Source: Costus lasius (lineage: Eukaryota > Streptophyta > Magnoliopsida > Zingiberales > Costaceae). Taken from it: a stretch of DNA of 64,000 nucleotides. This document shows positions 46,696 through 56,959 of this stretch, piece after piece. The DNA is taken from positions 83,297,178-83,361,177 of the forward strand of contig CM050449.1 in assembly GCA_027563935.2 (NCBI GenBank), given 5' to 3'. Positions within the stretch are counted from its first letter, which is position 1. The number at the start of each line of letters is the position of its first letter. Under the pieces are notes generated by a model. It saw nothing but the letters and a program-made list of their open reading frames with translations. It ran no database searches and had not been told where the DNA came from. Made by a program: the position numbers and the translations under genes.

Positions 46696-47202
46696 CATAG
46701 ATATGATGTCTGCCAATGAAAAAAAATAGGTGTTCTCTTTGATTGCAAAACTGAATCCTTTCCTCACTAAGGCAGGAATGGATATGATGTTCTTGGTAAT
46801 CGATGGTACATAGTAACAACGATCGAGTTCTAGTTGAAGCCCTGACGGCAGTGAGAGAGTGAGGTTTCCCACGGTCACAGCTGCAACCTATGCGCCATTA
46901 CCGACCCGAAGGTCAATCTCTCCTGGTCGAACTATCCTACTTCGTTTGAGCCCTTGCATACTTGTACAAATATGCGCTCCACATGCGGTATCAAGTACCC
47001 ATGTGTTCAAAGTAGACATGTTGACTTCAACCACGTAAATACATGAGTCTGAAGATGAAGGAGTCACCCTTCTCTTCACCTCTTTCCGGTGTTGCCTTTT
47101 ATAGCGCTCAAGCTTGGGGTCACCCCTCAAGTTTCGACACCAGTCCATCTTGTCCTCCCAAAGGACGGATCGCAATTTTAATCCGCTATTGTTCGTAGAC
47201 AT
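46696..47202 (-). pseudogene. Cop-5 gag-protease remnant, gag reduced to about 45 codons
   Basis: The ATG at 47202 opens with the M-S-T-N-N-S-G-L-K start of an Angela-type Gag. After about 25 residues it jumps into a basic stretch, then T-P-S-S-S-D-S-C-I-Y and the protease W-V-L-D-T-A-C-G motif. The capsid and the CX2CX4HX4C zinc knuckle are missing, a loss of roughly 200 codons compared with the Cop-1 family. The frame runs through the protease flap region to a stop at 46888 and is then readable in pieces to the Cop-6 junction, resuming at 19312. It could not form particles on its own. Confidence 0.88.
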
Positions 47203-49063
47203 GATCTACAACAAAGACATGCAGATTAGTAGTACATTTTCAATCATTTAATCTGGACTTTAAATAAATGATTTTTTCTCACTATTTTATAAGATTGACA
47301 ACCCTCTTATGTCAAGCCGGGAACCACAAAATTTTGAAAGTGAGATGGGATCCTTGTTCCTCACACGGCCCCGCGTCCCGCGAGGGTGGGATGTACTGCA
47401 CGAGGTGACGCATGTATCTCAAGGTAGGCATGCCGGCCAATTGCAACTAGGCAATTCCCCTTCTCAAAACAGTTTAGGCACTTCGTGTCCAACGAGGGCT
47501 AGATACAGCACGAAGTCCTAACTTCTTGAAGCTGCTTCTAGAAACTTTCATCATGTGGACAAACCACATATGGAAGTTCTAGTCATGTCCGACCTGACCA
47601 TTATGCCCAGGGCCAACAATTTTCTTGCGAAAGGCGCGTCCAGAGTTTTAACCGGACTGGGGAAATTATTATCACCACACGCCTCCTAAAGATAGATGGG
47701 TGTGTCCCACAAGGGTGGTAAACAGTGCACAGCACCATCGATCGATAGTTTGACGAGGGCTACGTGTCAAAAAGCAGGAACGGAACTTGATATAATTTTG
47801 AGAGGGTTTGGGTGGTGCAATACCACATTCATTTTATCTTATGTCTACCATTACTGGCATGCACCCTATAGTGATAACATAAAATAAAACAATCAGAGCA
47901 TGGCATTAAAAGCAGTAAAACATGATATGGTTATAGCCTAGACAAGGGAAACAAGGCCCTAGACCTAGACAGTACACCTAGCACTACCAGAAGCTCTAAG
48001 CGTTCAGCCCATGCTCCAAGCCGTTGGCTCCTAGCTCTGAGTGCTTTAGGGTCCTGCTTTGACCCCAGGTGCGTCTCCAAGGTTTCATGCTCCACCTGTG
48101 TTAGCTCGCAAACCCTAGGCTCCTCCTAGGTTTCGGCCAACACTCTCCTCTACCCTTGTCAGCTCGCAAACCCTAGGCTCCTCCTAGGGTTCGGCCAACA
48201 TGGGGCGCCACCATGACCACATAGGGGGCTGTGTTGCACCACTTATAGATCAGCCCATGAAACTTATACGATGCGCCTCTAGGATGCCCTAAAAGCCATC
48301 AAAGTCTCGGCCAATTAAGAAGTGCCCGCAAGCCCTCTTCATCAGCCCCTTTTCCTTAAGATGCACCACTAGGAGGAACCCTAGAAGCCACCAAGGAGTC
48401 GGCATTCAAAGAAGCTACCTATCTTGGTTAGGTGCGCAAGAGAGAAGGTTTGATGCACCATTGTCTTCCCTAATCTTCAACTTGATTTTACAACACAAAT
48501 AAAGAAAAGGGGCGGCACGCAGGCCTCACAATAATACATCCCAAGCATGCATTAGGGCTTGTCTATAACCATATCAAGTGCATAAAGAAAAACACCTAAG
48601 ACATGCTCTTCAATATGCAATGTAAAACTACAAAACCAGATTTTAGTTTTTCATTAGAAAACTTGTTTGTTAAATCACCGCGATCTTATCGAAAATTCAG
48701 ATCTTTCGTTTTCTCTCATGAGTCTACAAGTGGCCATATATACCCCGATTATCGATGCCACTTGCAATCCCTAACTTGTATGGATTAGGGCAATCACCCA
48801 GTCCATGCCCCAAAATCAAGATACAAGTCTCACACCATGGATCTATCCCATGAATATGAGGAGAAATAAATTCTCACACATAGGGTCTATCCCCATGTGT
48901 AGAAACTGAAAATCATGAATATCATAAGAGCGAGAAATAACAAACCTACTATTTTTCTACACATAAAACATGGCATAAAGATTTTCGAAAAAATTTTCTA
49001 TGACATGCGCATGCTAGAAAAATCCATACACCGATGTATCTCGTAAGATCGCTCTGATACCAC
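47203..49063 (-). other. Cop-5 leader with stem-loops and primer site
   Basis: 1.86-kb leader. Primer site GCTCTGATACCAC is at 49051-49063. Stem-loops at 47377-47390, 47489-47502 and 47706-47719 match those of Cop-3 in position and loop. A duplicated phrase of about 40 bases recurs at about 48105-48150 and 48163-48200. Nothing coding is supported. Confidence 0.82.
47377..47719 (-). other. Cop-5 leader: three stem-loops
   Basis: CCCGC-GAGG-GTGGG (one A-C mismatch in RNA), CCAAC-GAGG-GCTAG (wobble pairs) and CCCAC-AAGG-GTGGT. Spacing is 112 and 217 bases. Decay is milder in stems than random substitution would give, but these are old copies. Confidence 0.5.
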
Positions 49064-49487
49064 TGTTGGGAATCCCCGGACTATTTAAAATCGAAAACAG
49101 CGGAAGCGAGCCCGAAACGATGGAGATATACCTCATTTAGCAGTTTGATGCTGGCGATGGCTGAGACGCGCAAAGGCCCATCCTCTACAATCGAGCACAC
49201 ATGGACTGCCTCGAGACTCCTCTGCTCCATGCACATGCTAGCTTCAGGAGAAGAGATCCACGCCTCTAGCTTCTTATCTACTTGCGCCAATCTCGAAGAC
49301 CACGCGCCAAGAAGAAGAGGAACCGTTGGCGACAAGGAGTGGGCAGCACTACAACTTGTCCCAACCTTGATGCAAAAATTTTCTTTTTGTCGTCACCTCC
49401 AAGACCCTCACTCCAGGAGCAGAGGGGAGGCGACAACAAGAGTGGAGAAAAGAGACTAGTGCAAGAATCTCCCAGGTAGGCCTCTCT

Positions 49488-49495
49488 ATTTATAA
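49488..49495 (-). promoter_or_regulatory. TATA box of the Cop-5 LTR promoter
   Basis: TATAAATA on the minus strand in the 5' LTR, about 1.3 kb from the LTR start. The 3' LTR equivalent is mutated to TATACATA. It places the two-hairpin motif in U3, about 530 bp upstream. Confidence 0.65.
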
Positions 49496-50023
49496 TAGAA
49501 GCGCCAACTCCTCTTTGGAGATCTTCCCATGCGGGACTATGTGCATAGGCGCCTTCTCACAATTAAGTGTCATGGGTTCGAATCCCCACATATGCAATTA
49601 ATTGTAAATTGCGCCCAAGCATATGCGCCTACTCACAATTAAGCGTCACGGGTTCTAATCCCCATAGACGCAATTAATTGTAAATTGTGCTTAAGCTTAT
49701 TAATTAGCCAAGAGAAGAATTCTCTTGCCAAGTAATAGTTTTATTTTATTCATGTGACTAAAGTGCAAAGCCCAACCTTGCACTAAGACCCTTGTTCGAC
49801 ACATTTTGACACCTCAGGTCAACAGAGGTCAAACGTTGTCCACTAGAGTCAACTAGTGGTCAAACATGAACAAAATAAAGTCTCATCTCCTCATAAGAAA
49901 AACCATAGCATCAGCTTCCCAAAATGATCCGAATCATACAACGATCCGATCAGAGGCTAACCAATCAATATAGAGTCTCTAGCGTCTAAGTGTGTGACCC
50001 TGTAGGTCCCTCTGTTGTTGGCA

Positions 50024-50077
50024 GTGATGACCCATTCATCACAAGCGGTGAGTGGCACCTAGCAGTACATCGCCGCT
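50024..50077 (-). other. Two-hairpin LTR motif in the Cop-5 5' LTR
   Basis: GTGATGA-CCCAT-TCATCAC (50024-50042) and an 8-bp stem AGCGGTGA/TCGCCGCT with one wobble (50044-50077). Confidence 0.65.
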
Positions 50078-50819
50078 ACCTAAGTCATCGGAATAAATGT
50101 CGCCATCGACACCCTCAAACTTGGATAAGGAATAAGAGTATCCATGTCATTTTGCTAGGCTGATCGTCCAAGTTGGACAAGCGTGTCACACTTGTATATT
50201 CCAACAACGATGATCATGATTAAATCAGGCTAAACCTGGGTGTGGCCACATGCTTTCAGTCATGCACCATCTAGGGGCCCATGGACATCAAGCTTCCCCA
50301 TAGGGAAGGGGCAAATCCTCTATTGGCAAGATGAACCTCTCGTATTGCTTAAGATATACCCAATGACAACCGTTATAACCTCCCTGTTACGGCGAGGTGT
50401 TAGATTGTATCAAAGTACATCCTTTACAACACAAAGATACAATCTTCCTCAAGTCAAAGGACAGATACAACTCTATCACTATGAGATTCTTCTTGAGACA
50501 CCAAGAAGAACTCTCCCAGTGGGTCGGTCCAGCATATCTCCCTTGATACACCCTTATGCCTGCGTTGAGCAACCCGTGCTAACCAGCGCATAAACTAGTC
50601 TCACCCGCACCATAGCTGTCCCCTATCCACTATGGTACTTGACTCGGGACATAAGCAAACTGAGATAGTATTATCTCGAGGGGCATCATCATGTAAACAT
50701 ACATATGCGCATATGTATAATAAACCATGACAACGACAATGCCAGGATGCCTATAAATATCAATGTATGTAGTACATATGTCTAGAACAAAAGATAGGTC
50801 TCAGGGCATAACACTAACA

Positions 50820-53050
50820 ACATTTGCATATAGAAGAATGTCATTCAGACTATGCAGCTCTCCAACCACATTCTAGCGGTGCATGATGGCGATCTTCTTC
50901 GACTATAACAAAGATTTCATGGACATATTTGTGGATGACTTTTTAGTATATGGTTGATCTTTTGAATCCTATTTGGCTAATTTGTCCAAGGTTTTGTAGC
51001 GATGCAAGGAAGTGAACCTCATTCTAAACTGGGAGAAGTGTCATTTTATAATACAAGAAAGGATCATGTTAGGACATCTGATTTCTGAACGCAGGATAGA
51101 AGTTGATCAGGCTAAAGTGCAAGGAATCGCAAGAATAAATCCGCCGACTTCAGTCAAAGGAATCTGTAGTTTCCTCAGACACGCCGGATTCTTCAGAAGA
51201 TTCATTAAAGATTTCTCAAAGATAGCCCAACCACTAGGCAATCTACTCTGTAAAGATTCTGAATTCTATTTTGATGATGATTGTTTGCATGCATTTGAGA
51301 AGCTCATGAAGGCTTTGATTTCTACAGCCATTATTCAGCCCCCTCATTGGACCTTACCTTTAGAACTGATGTGCGATGTGAGCGACTTTGTTGTCGGAGC
51401 TCTTTTGGGGCAAAGAAGAGACAAAGAACTTCATGGGATATATTATGCCAGCTGCACTTTGGATGAAGGACAAATCAATTATGCAACAATGGAAAAGGAG
51501 CTCCTATCCATTGTCTTTGCGCTTGATAAATTTTGTTCTTACTTGATTTACTTGAAAGTTATTTTTATACATATCACGCAGCAATCAAGTAGTTGATGAG
51601 TAAAAAGGACGCAAAGCCATGACTTATACGATGGATACTACTCCTTCAAGAGTTTGATTTAGAAATTAGAGATAAAAAGGGAGCTGAAAATGTGGTGGCC
51701 GACCATTTGTCACGTTTGCTTCTAGACAATGGAGAGGATGTTGGTGATGATTTGGAAATAGATTACACTTTTCCAGAAGAGAAGTTATTCAAAACTGTTG
51801 TGCATGATGCACCCTGGTACGCTAATTTTGTTAACTATTTGGCTTCTGATATTTTTCCACTTGACTTGTCGTATCAACGAAAAAAGAAGTTCTTAGCCGA
51901 TGTAAGGTATTTCTATTGGGATGATCCATATCTTTTTCAGCAATGCACCGACAGACTTTTTCGATGATGCGTACAAAAGGGTGATATTCCTGATATTCTT
52001 AAGCATTGCCATTCTTCCCCTTATGGAGGTCATGCCAGTGCCACAAAGACTGCATTCAAGGTACTATAATCTGGATTATACTAGCCCAGTATTTTTTAAG
52101 ATGCACAAAATTTTATTCTGATTTGTGACAGTCGCCAAAGAAGTGGCAATATTTGGAAATGAGATGAACTTCCCCTAAATAATATTTTAGAAGTCAAATT
52201 ATTTGATGTTTGGGGGATAGATTTTATGGGACCATTCTCATCTTCTTGTGAAAATAAGTTCATCTTGGTGGTCGTCGACTATGTATCAAAGTGGGTAGAG
52301 GCTTTAGGCGCACCAACCAACAACTCTAGAGTCGTGATACTGATGCTAAGGAAGACTATCATTCCAACATTCAGCGTGCCGCGAGTGCTTATAAGCGATG
52401 GAGGATTGCATTTTATTGAGCAAATATTTGCCGCTCTACTGAAAAAGTATGGGGTGCATCAAAATAGCAACACCATATCACCCACAGACTAGCTGACAAG
52501 TCGAGGTAATAAATCGTGAATTGAAAATAATTTTAGAACACACAGTTTCGACTGTAAGAACTGATTGGGCCCTGAAATTGGACGATGCTCTTTGGGCCTA
52601 TCGAACTGCCGTCAAGACCCCCATAAGACTGTCTCTATTTCAAATGATATATGGGAAGTCTTGTCATCTTTCAATTGAATTCGAACATAAGGCGTTCTGG
52701 GCGATAAGAGCTCTGAACTATGACTTCAAGACAGCAGGTCAGAGGAGGAAGTTGGATCTGAATGAATTGGATGACATATGACTTGAGGTGTACGAGAATG
52801 ATAAAATCTATAAGGAATGGACCAAGAGGTTTCACGATAAACACATAGTGCACAAGGAATTTGAAGTTGGAGATTTAGTCCTACTTTTTAATTCAAGACT
52901 TATGCTATTTCTTGTGAAGTTGCAATCTAGATGGATTGGTCTGTATGTTGTGAAGAAAGTCTATCCAAATGGTGCAATTCACATCTATAACGAATAGTCT
53001 GGAACTTACAAGGTCAATGGGCAATGTCCAAAGCTATATAATTTCCCTGC
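50820..53050 (+). pseudogene. Gyp-1 reverse transcriptase C-terminus, RNase H and integrase
   Basis: Continues the frame broken at 15566. It contains F-V-D-D of reverse transcriptase (50928-50939); the G-H-L-I-S..I-E-V-D segment; RNase H from about 51360 (C-D-V-S-D, then A-T-M-E-K-E-L); a V-A-D-H-L-S-R tether (about 51690); the HHCC finger of integrase (about 51960-52120, partly corrupted); the core with Asp at about 52220 and 52397; and the C-terminal K-L-Q-S-R-W-x-G-x-Y-V-V-K-K module ending near 52997. Stops and frameshifts break it repeatedly, including two TAG where Gln is usual near 50873 and 50998. Not functional. Confidence 0.9.
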
Positions 53051-54970
53051 GCCAATTGAAAAGGGAGTTTCCTTGCTCCTCTATGATTCTCTTGCTTGAC
53101 CATGGATTTTTTTGTCGAGCTACTGACAATAAATTAGCGCTTCTTGGGAGGCAACGCAAGTGCTTTATTTTTATTTCTCTGATTTTAGATTGTTATATCT
53201 GACACGTGTTATTTATTTCAAGTTGATTGCAAGGTTATGGCTCTTGCCATAATAATCTGGTCTCTCACAATTTATCTTGTGTTTAAAAATAAATAAATAA
53301 ATCCAAGATTACAGGCACGGCCATAATATCCATTGCAGTCGTAATTTGGCTAGATAACTGGTCTAACGTAATTTGATGGTCAGCATGGTCAACCTCGTGG
53401 CAATCAAACTCCACGATCTTCAAGGGTTTTATGGGTGGCCCCCTTTTCTCCAACCGTTACTCCAATCAACATCGCCCTTCCCCATCTCCAATGGAAATCA
53501 GCGCCACCCTTCAGCATATCCAATGTAAATTGGCATTGCCTCTTCCGTTCTCCATGCAAGTTGTTGGCGTTGGGTTTAGGCTCATCTTCCTAGAGTTATT
53601 GCTGCGACAATCCTTCTTCAACAGCTACTACTTCAGCGACATTTTAATGCCGCAACAAGCAATTAACACCTTCAGCAGTTTAGCGCCGCCTCTTCCGTTC
53701 GCCAATCAAGCTGCATACACTGTCCTCACTTTCGATTCCTATAATTGCTGCTCTATTTAAGGGATTTACCCAAGGTGATTTCCTCTCCACGCGGAATGTC
53801 CCCATTTCAAATGATATATGGGAAGTCTTGTCATCTTCCAGTCGAACTCGAACATAAGGTTCTGGGCAATAAGAGCCTTGAACTATGACTTCAAGATAGC
53901 AGGTGAGGGGAGGAAGTTGGATCTGAATGAAATAGATGAGATGTGACTTGAGGCATACGAGAATGCTAAAATCTATAAGGAATGGACCAAGAGTTTTCAC
54001 AACAAATGCATAGTACACAAGGAATTCGAAGTTGGAGATTTAGTCCTACTTTTTAATTCAAGACATAGGCTATTTCCTGGGAAGTTGCTATCTAGATGGA
54101 CTGGTCCATATGTTTTGAAGAAAGTCAATCCAAATGGTACAATTGACATCTATAACGAATAGTCTAGAACTTACAAGGTCAATGGGCAACGTCTAAAGCC
54201 TTAAAATTTCCCTGCAACAATTGAAAATGGAGTTTTCTTACTCCTCTCTAGTTCTCTTACTTGACCGCGGATTTTTTTGTCAAGCTATCGACAATAAACT
54301 AGCGTTTCTTAGGAGGCAACCCAAGTGCTTTATTTTTATTTCTCCGATTTTAGATTGTTTTATCTGATGTGTGTTATTTATTTCAGGTTGATTGCAAGAT
54401 TACGACTCTAGCCATAATAATTTGGTCTCTCGCAATTTATCTTGTCTTTAAAATAAATAAATAAACAAAATCCAAGATTACAAGCATGGCCGTAATATCC
54501 ATTATGGCCTTAATTTGGCTGGATAACTAGTCTGCCATAATTTGATGGTCAGCATGGTCGGCCTCGTGGCAATCAAACACCACGATCATCAAGGGTTTTG
54601 CGGGCGCCCCCTTTTTCTACAACCGTTACTCCAATTGGCGCCGCCCTTCACCATCTCCAACCGAAATCAGAGCTACCCTTCAGTATCTCCAACAGAAATC
54701 GGTGCTGCCTCTTTCATTCACTGTCCAAGCTCCTAACGTTGGGTTTAGGCTCATATTCCTAGAGTTATTGCTGCGACGATCCTTCTTCAGCAACTACTAC
54801 TTCAATGACATTTTAATGCCACAACAAGCGATTAACACCTTTAGCAATTTAGTGCTGCCTCTTCTGTTCACCGATCAAGCTACAGACACTATCCTCGCTT
54901 CCAATTCCTAGAATTGCTACTCTATTGAAGGGATTTACCGAAGGTGATTTCCTCTCCACGCGTTCACCGA
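52636..54970 (+). repeat. Tandem duplication of about 1.17 kb inside Gyp-1
   Basis: Unit 1 (about 52636-53800) and unit 2 (about 53800-54970) repeat the same order: the integrase C-terminus, a spacer with ACGGCC-like motifs, and a coding-like stretch ending TCCTCTCCACGCG. Offsets measured at the two ends are 1167 and 1169 bases. The copies differ by many substitutions, so the event is old. Confidence 0.85.
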
Positions 54971-55124
54971 TTCTGCTCTGCCTTCAGCAATTTTTATTTG
55001 CTGCTACTACCGTCACGCTTGCCAACACACTGTCCACCCTGTTTTCCCCTTCCGCCTCCAGATCTCCCAAGTTCAAACTTCTTTCTGCTATTCTCTTTAC
55101 ACGATTTCAACTTCTGCTTCCACC

Positions 55125-56560
55125 ATGGCCCCCAAAAGGAAGATTGGTGCTCGTAAGGCTACCATGAACATCCCTGCAAACCCCTTCCGTATGCCTACAT
55201 CTTCCACTGCTCAGCCTCCATCAGTAGATGCAATTCCCAGTCAACCTTCTATCTTTGGCTTCCCAATGTGCAACTTTGTTCAAGGGCGCAAGTGTCAGCA
55301 GCTTCTCCAACGCAAGATTATACATACCCAGTACTTGGATACGTATGATATGGGCACACTTAGATTCTCACACGACGTTGAGTGGTTGTTCCACAACATA
55401 GGCTGGCATCAATTTTTCAATATGACGCACCGACATATACTTTGCTCTGCCTATAATTCTTTAGCTCTCTCGATGTCAAGCTGAATTCCCACAATGACGA
55501 TGACATTGGACAAATCACATTTCGGCTGGGAGGAGAAGAGCATTGCCTCGATCTCATTCAGCTCAATCGAATATTTGGGTTTCCTCTACATGCGACCCAC
55601 CTAGCGTCACCTAAATATAAGGAGAATGAGTTCTAGGCATCTATCAGCAGTGATACTTCATACTCTGCCAACTCTACCCGTGCAAGCAATATCAGCAACC
55701 CTATTCTTCGTTACGTCCACTGTTTTTTGGCCCACACCATCTTTGGATGGGGCAAAAGCGATGGCATGGTTCGCCAGGGTGAGGTACTATTTCTTTGGGC
55801 CATGCTTCATTCTTTTCAACAAAACACTGCTTACTTCTTGGTGAAGCAAATGATAAAAGTATCTTGAGAAAGTAAAGGTTAGATTATTATGGGCGGACTA
55901 GTTACCTCTATTGCACCTGCTATTGGTGTTGACCAGAGTGGGATGGAGATTACTACTAGCAGCTCGCGCCTAGACTTAAACTCTTGTATCTCTATGAGGT
56001 TGATCATCAAGCGCGGAGATTCCTACTTCCTCTTATTCAAAGATGGTACCCAGCCGATGCCTTTGCCATGCTAGGACCACACCACCGTCAGAGACATAAG
56101 CAACTAGAAGATTCGCCCAATCACTACTTCCTCCACTACAGTAGCCAAGCATGTTCCACCACTGAGTTTTATACCACCATCATCCTCGGCTGGATTCTTT
56201 TTCTTCACTAGTTAGTATTCATCATCTTCCTCCAATGCCAAAACCCTTATGAAACAAATTCTAGATAAACAACAACACCAAGGAGAATATATACAATAAA
56301 TATTTTCTCACTTGGAGGAAGGACAACATGTGATTCAACAACAATAAGCCCAACACACTGAGATGCTCCAATGGATTATCACTGAACAAGATCGCTAGGG
56401 GAAGTTTATGACTTCCCTATGGAATTCTTTTAGTGACCTGAAGACCACATTGATACCTGATGAGGATGACGAGCCCTAGATCTGCGGTGATGGTGATGAT
56501 GATGAGGACGATCCACAGGAGGAGGGCGCTGAGATGAGCTCAAATGACGAGTCCGACTAA
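55125..56560 (+). pseudogene. Gyp-1 ATHILA-type ORF downstream of integrase, broken
   Basis: The ATG at 55125 opens a 119-codon frame with a basic start (M-A-P-K-R-K), then H-D-V-E-W-L-F-H-N-I-G-W. After the TGA at 55482 homologous-looking sequence goes on in other frames: F-R-L-G-G-E-E-H and N-R-I-F-G-F-P (about 55520-55580), L-R-Y-V-H-C-F-L-A-H-T-I-F-G (about 55710), F-L-W-A-M-L (about 55795), and an acidic Asp/Glu tail ending TAA 56558-56560. This order resembles the plant ATHILA ORF-1 family, whose role is unknown. Assignment is from remembered motif character, without a search. Confidence 0.65.
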
Positions 56561-56959
56561 TCTAGTGAGTGTCTTAACCCATATCCCTATATTTTGAGTT
56601 CTTTCATTGCTATGCATAGGGACTATGCATATTTTAAGTCTGGGAGATAGAGGGTTTATTTTGGAAACTTATTATGTAGCAGTGATGTAGTAAACTTGAT
56701 AACTTGTGTTATTGTGTAGTAACTCTAAACTTATGATGATGGTAGCTATAGTTCTCTGCTTTTGTTATAATACAGTTCTTGTGTTTTGTTTAATGTTGAT
56801 GTGTTTTGTTTTAATGCTATGAAGGTACTTTTTATTTTCTTATTCTGATGTTTGTTACACCATTGATTTTGATAATCGGATTACACTTTGCGATTTTCAC
56901 TCACTGATGATCTACTGATGTTAAGTGGTGATATTGTTTTGGTTTTTAACGGAAATCAT
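56561..56959 (+). other. Gyp-1 3' untranslated region, first part
   Basis: AT-rich non-coding sequence after the ATHILA-type ORF. It contains a degenerate AAGTCTGGGAGA phrase (56635) like the true polypurine tract at 59778. Split from 59064-59793 by the solo LTR. Confidence 0.6.

Larger units (their letters stand above)
15567..50819 (-). mobile_element. Cop-5, gag- and integrase-deleted Ty1/copia element
   Basis: Both LTRs, the primer site, the polypurine tract and the outer TSD ACATT (15562-15566 and 50820-50824) are present. The internal part is split by Cop-6 at 19312/46696. The retained coding parts are a short Gag N-terminus, protease, the zinc finger of integrase, reverse transcriptase and RNase H. 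Most of gag and the integrase catalytic core are deleted, so it could move only with proteins supplied by other elements. Confidence 0.93.
49064..50819 (-). repeat. Cop-5 5' LTR (1756 bp)
   Basis: Pairs with 15567-17374 and is shorter by about 52 bases near its U5 end. TSD ACATT follows at 50820-50824. It contains an intact TATA box and the two-hairpin motif. Confidence 0.93.
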
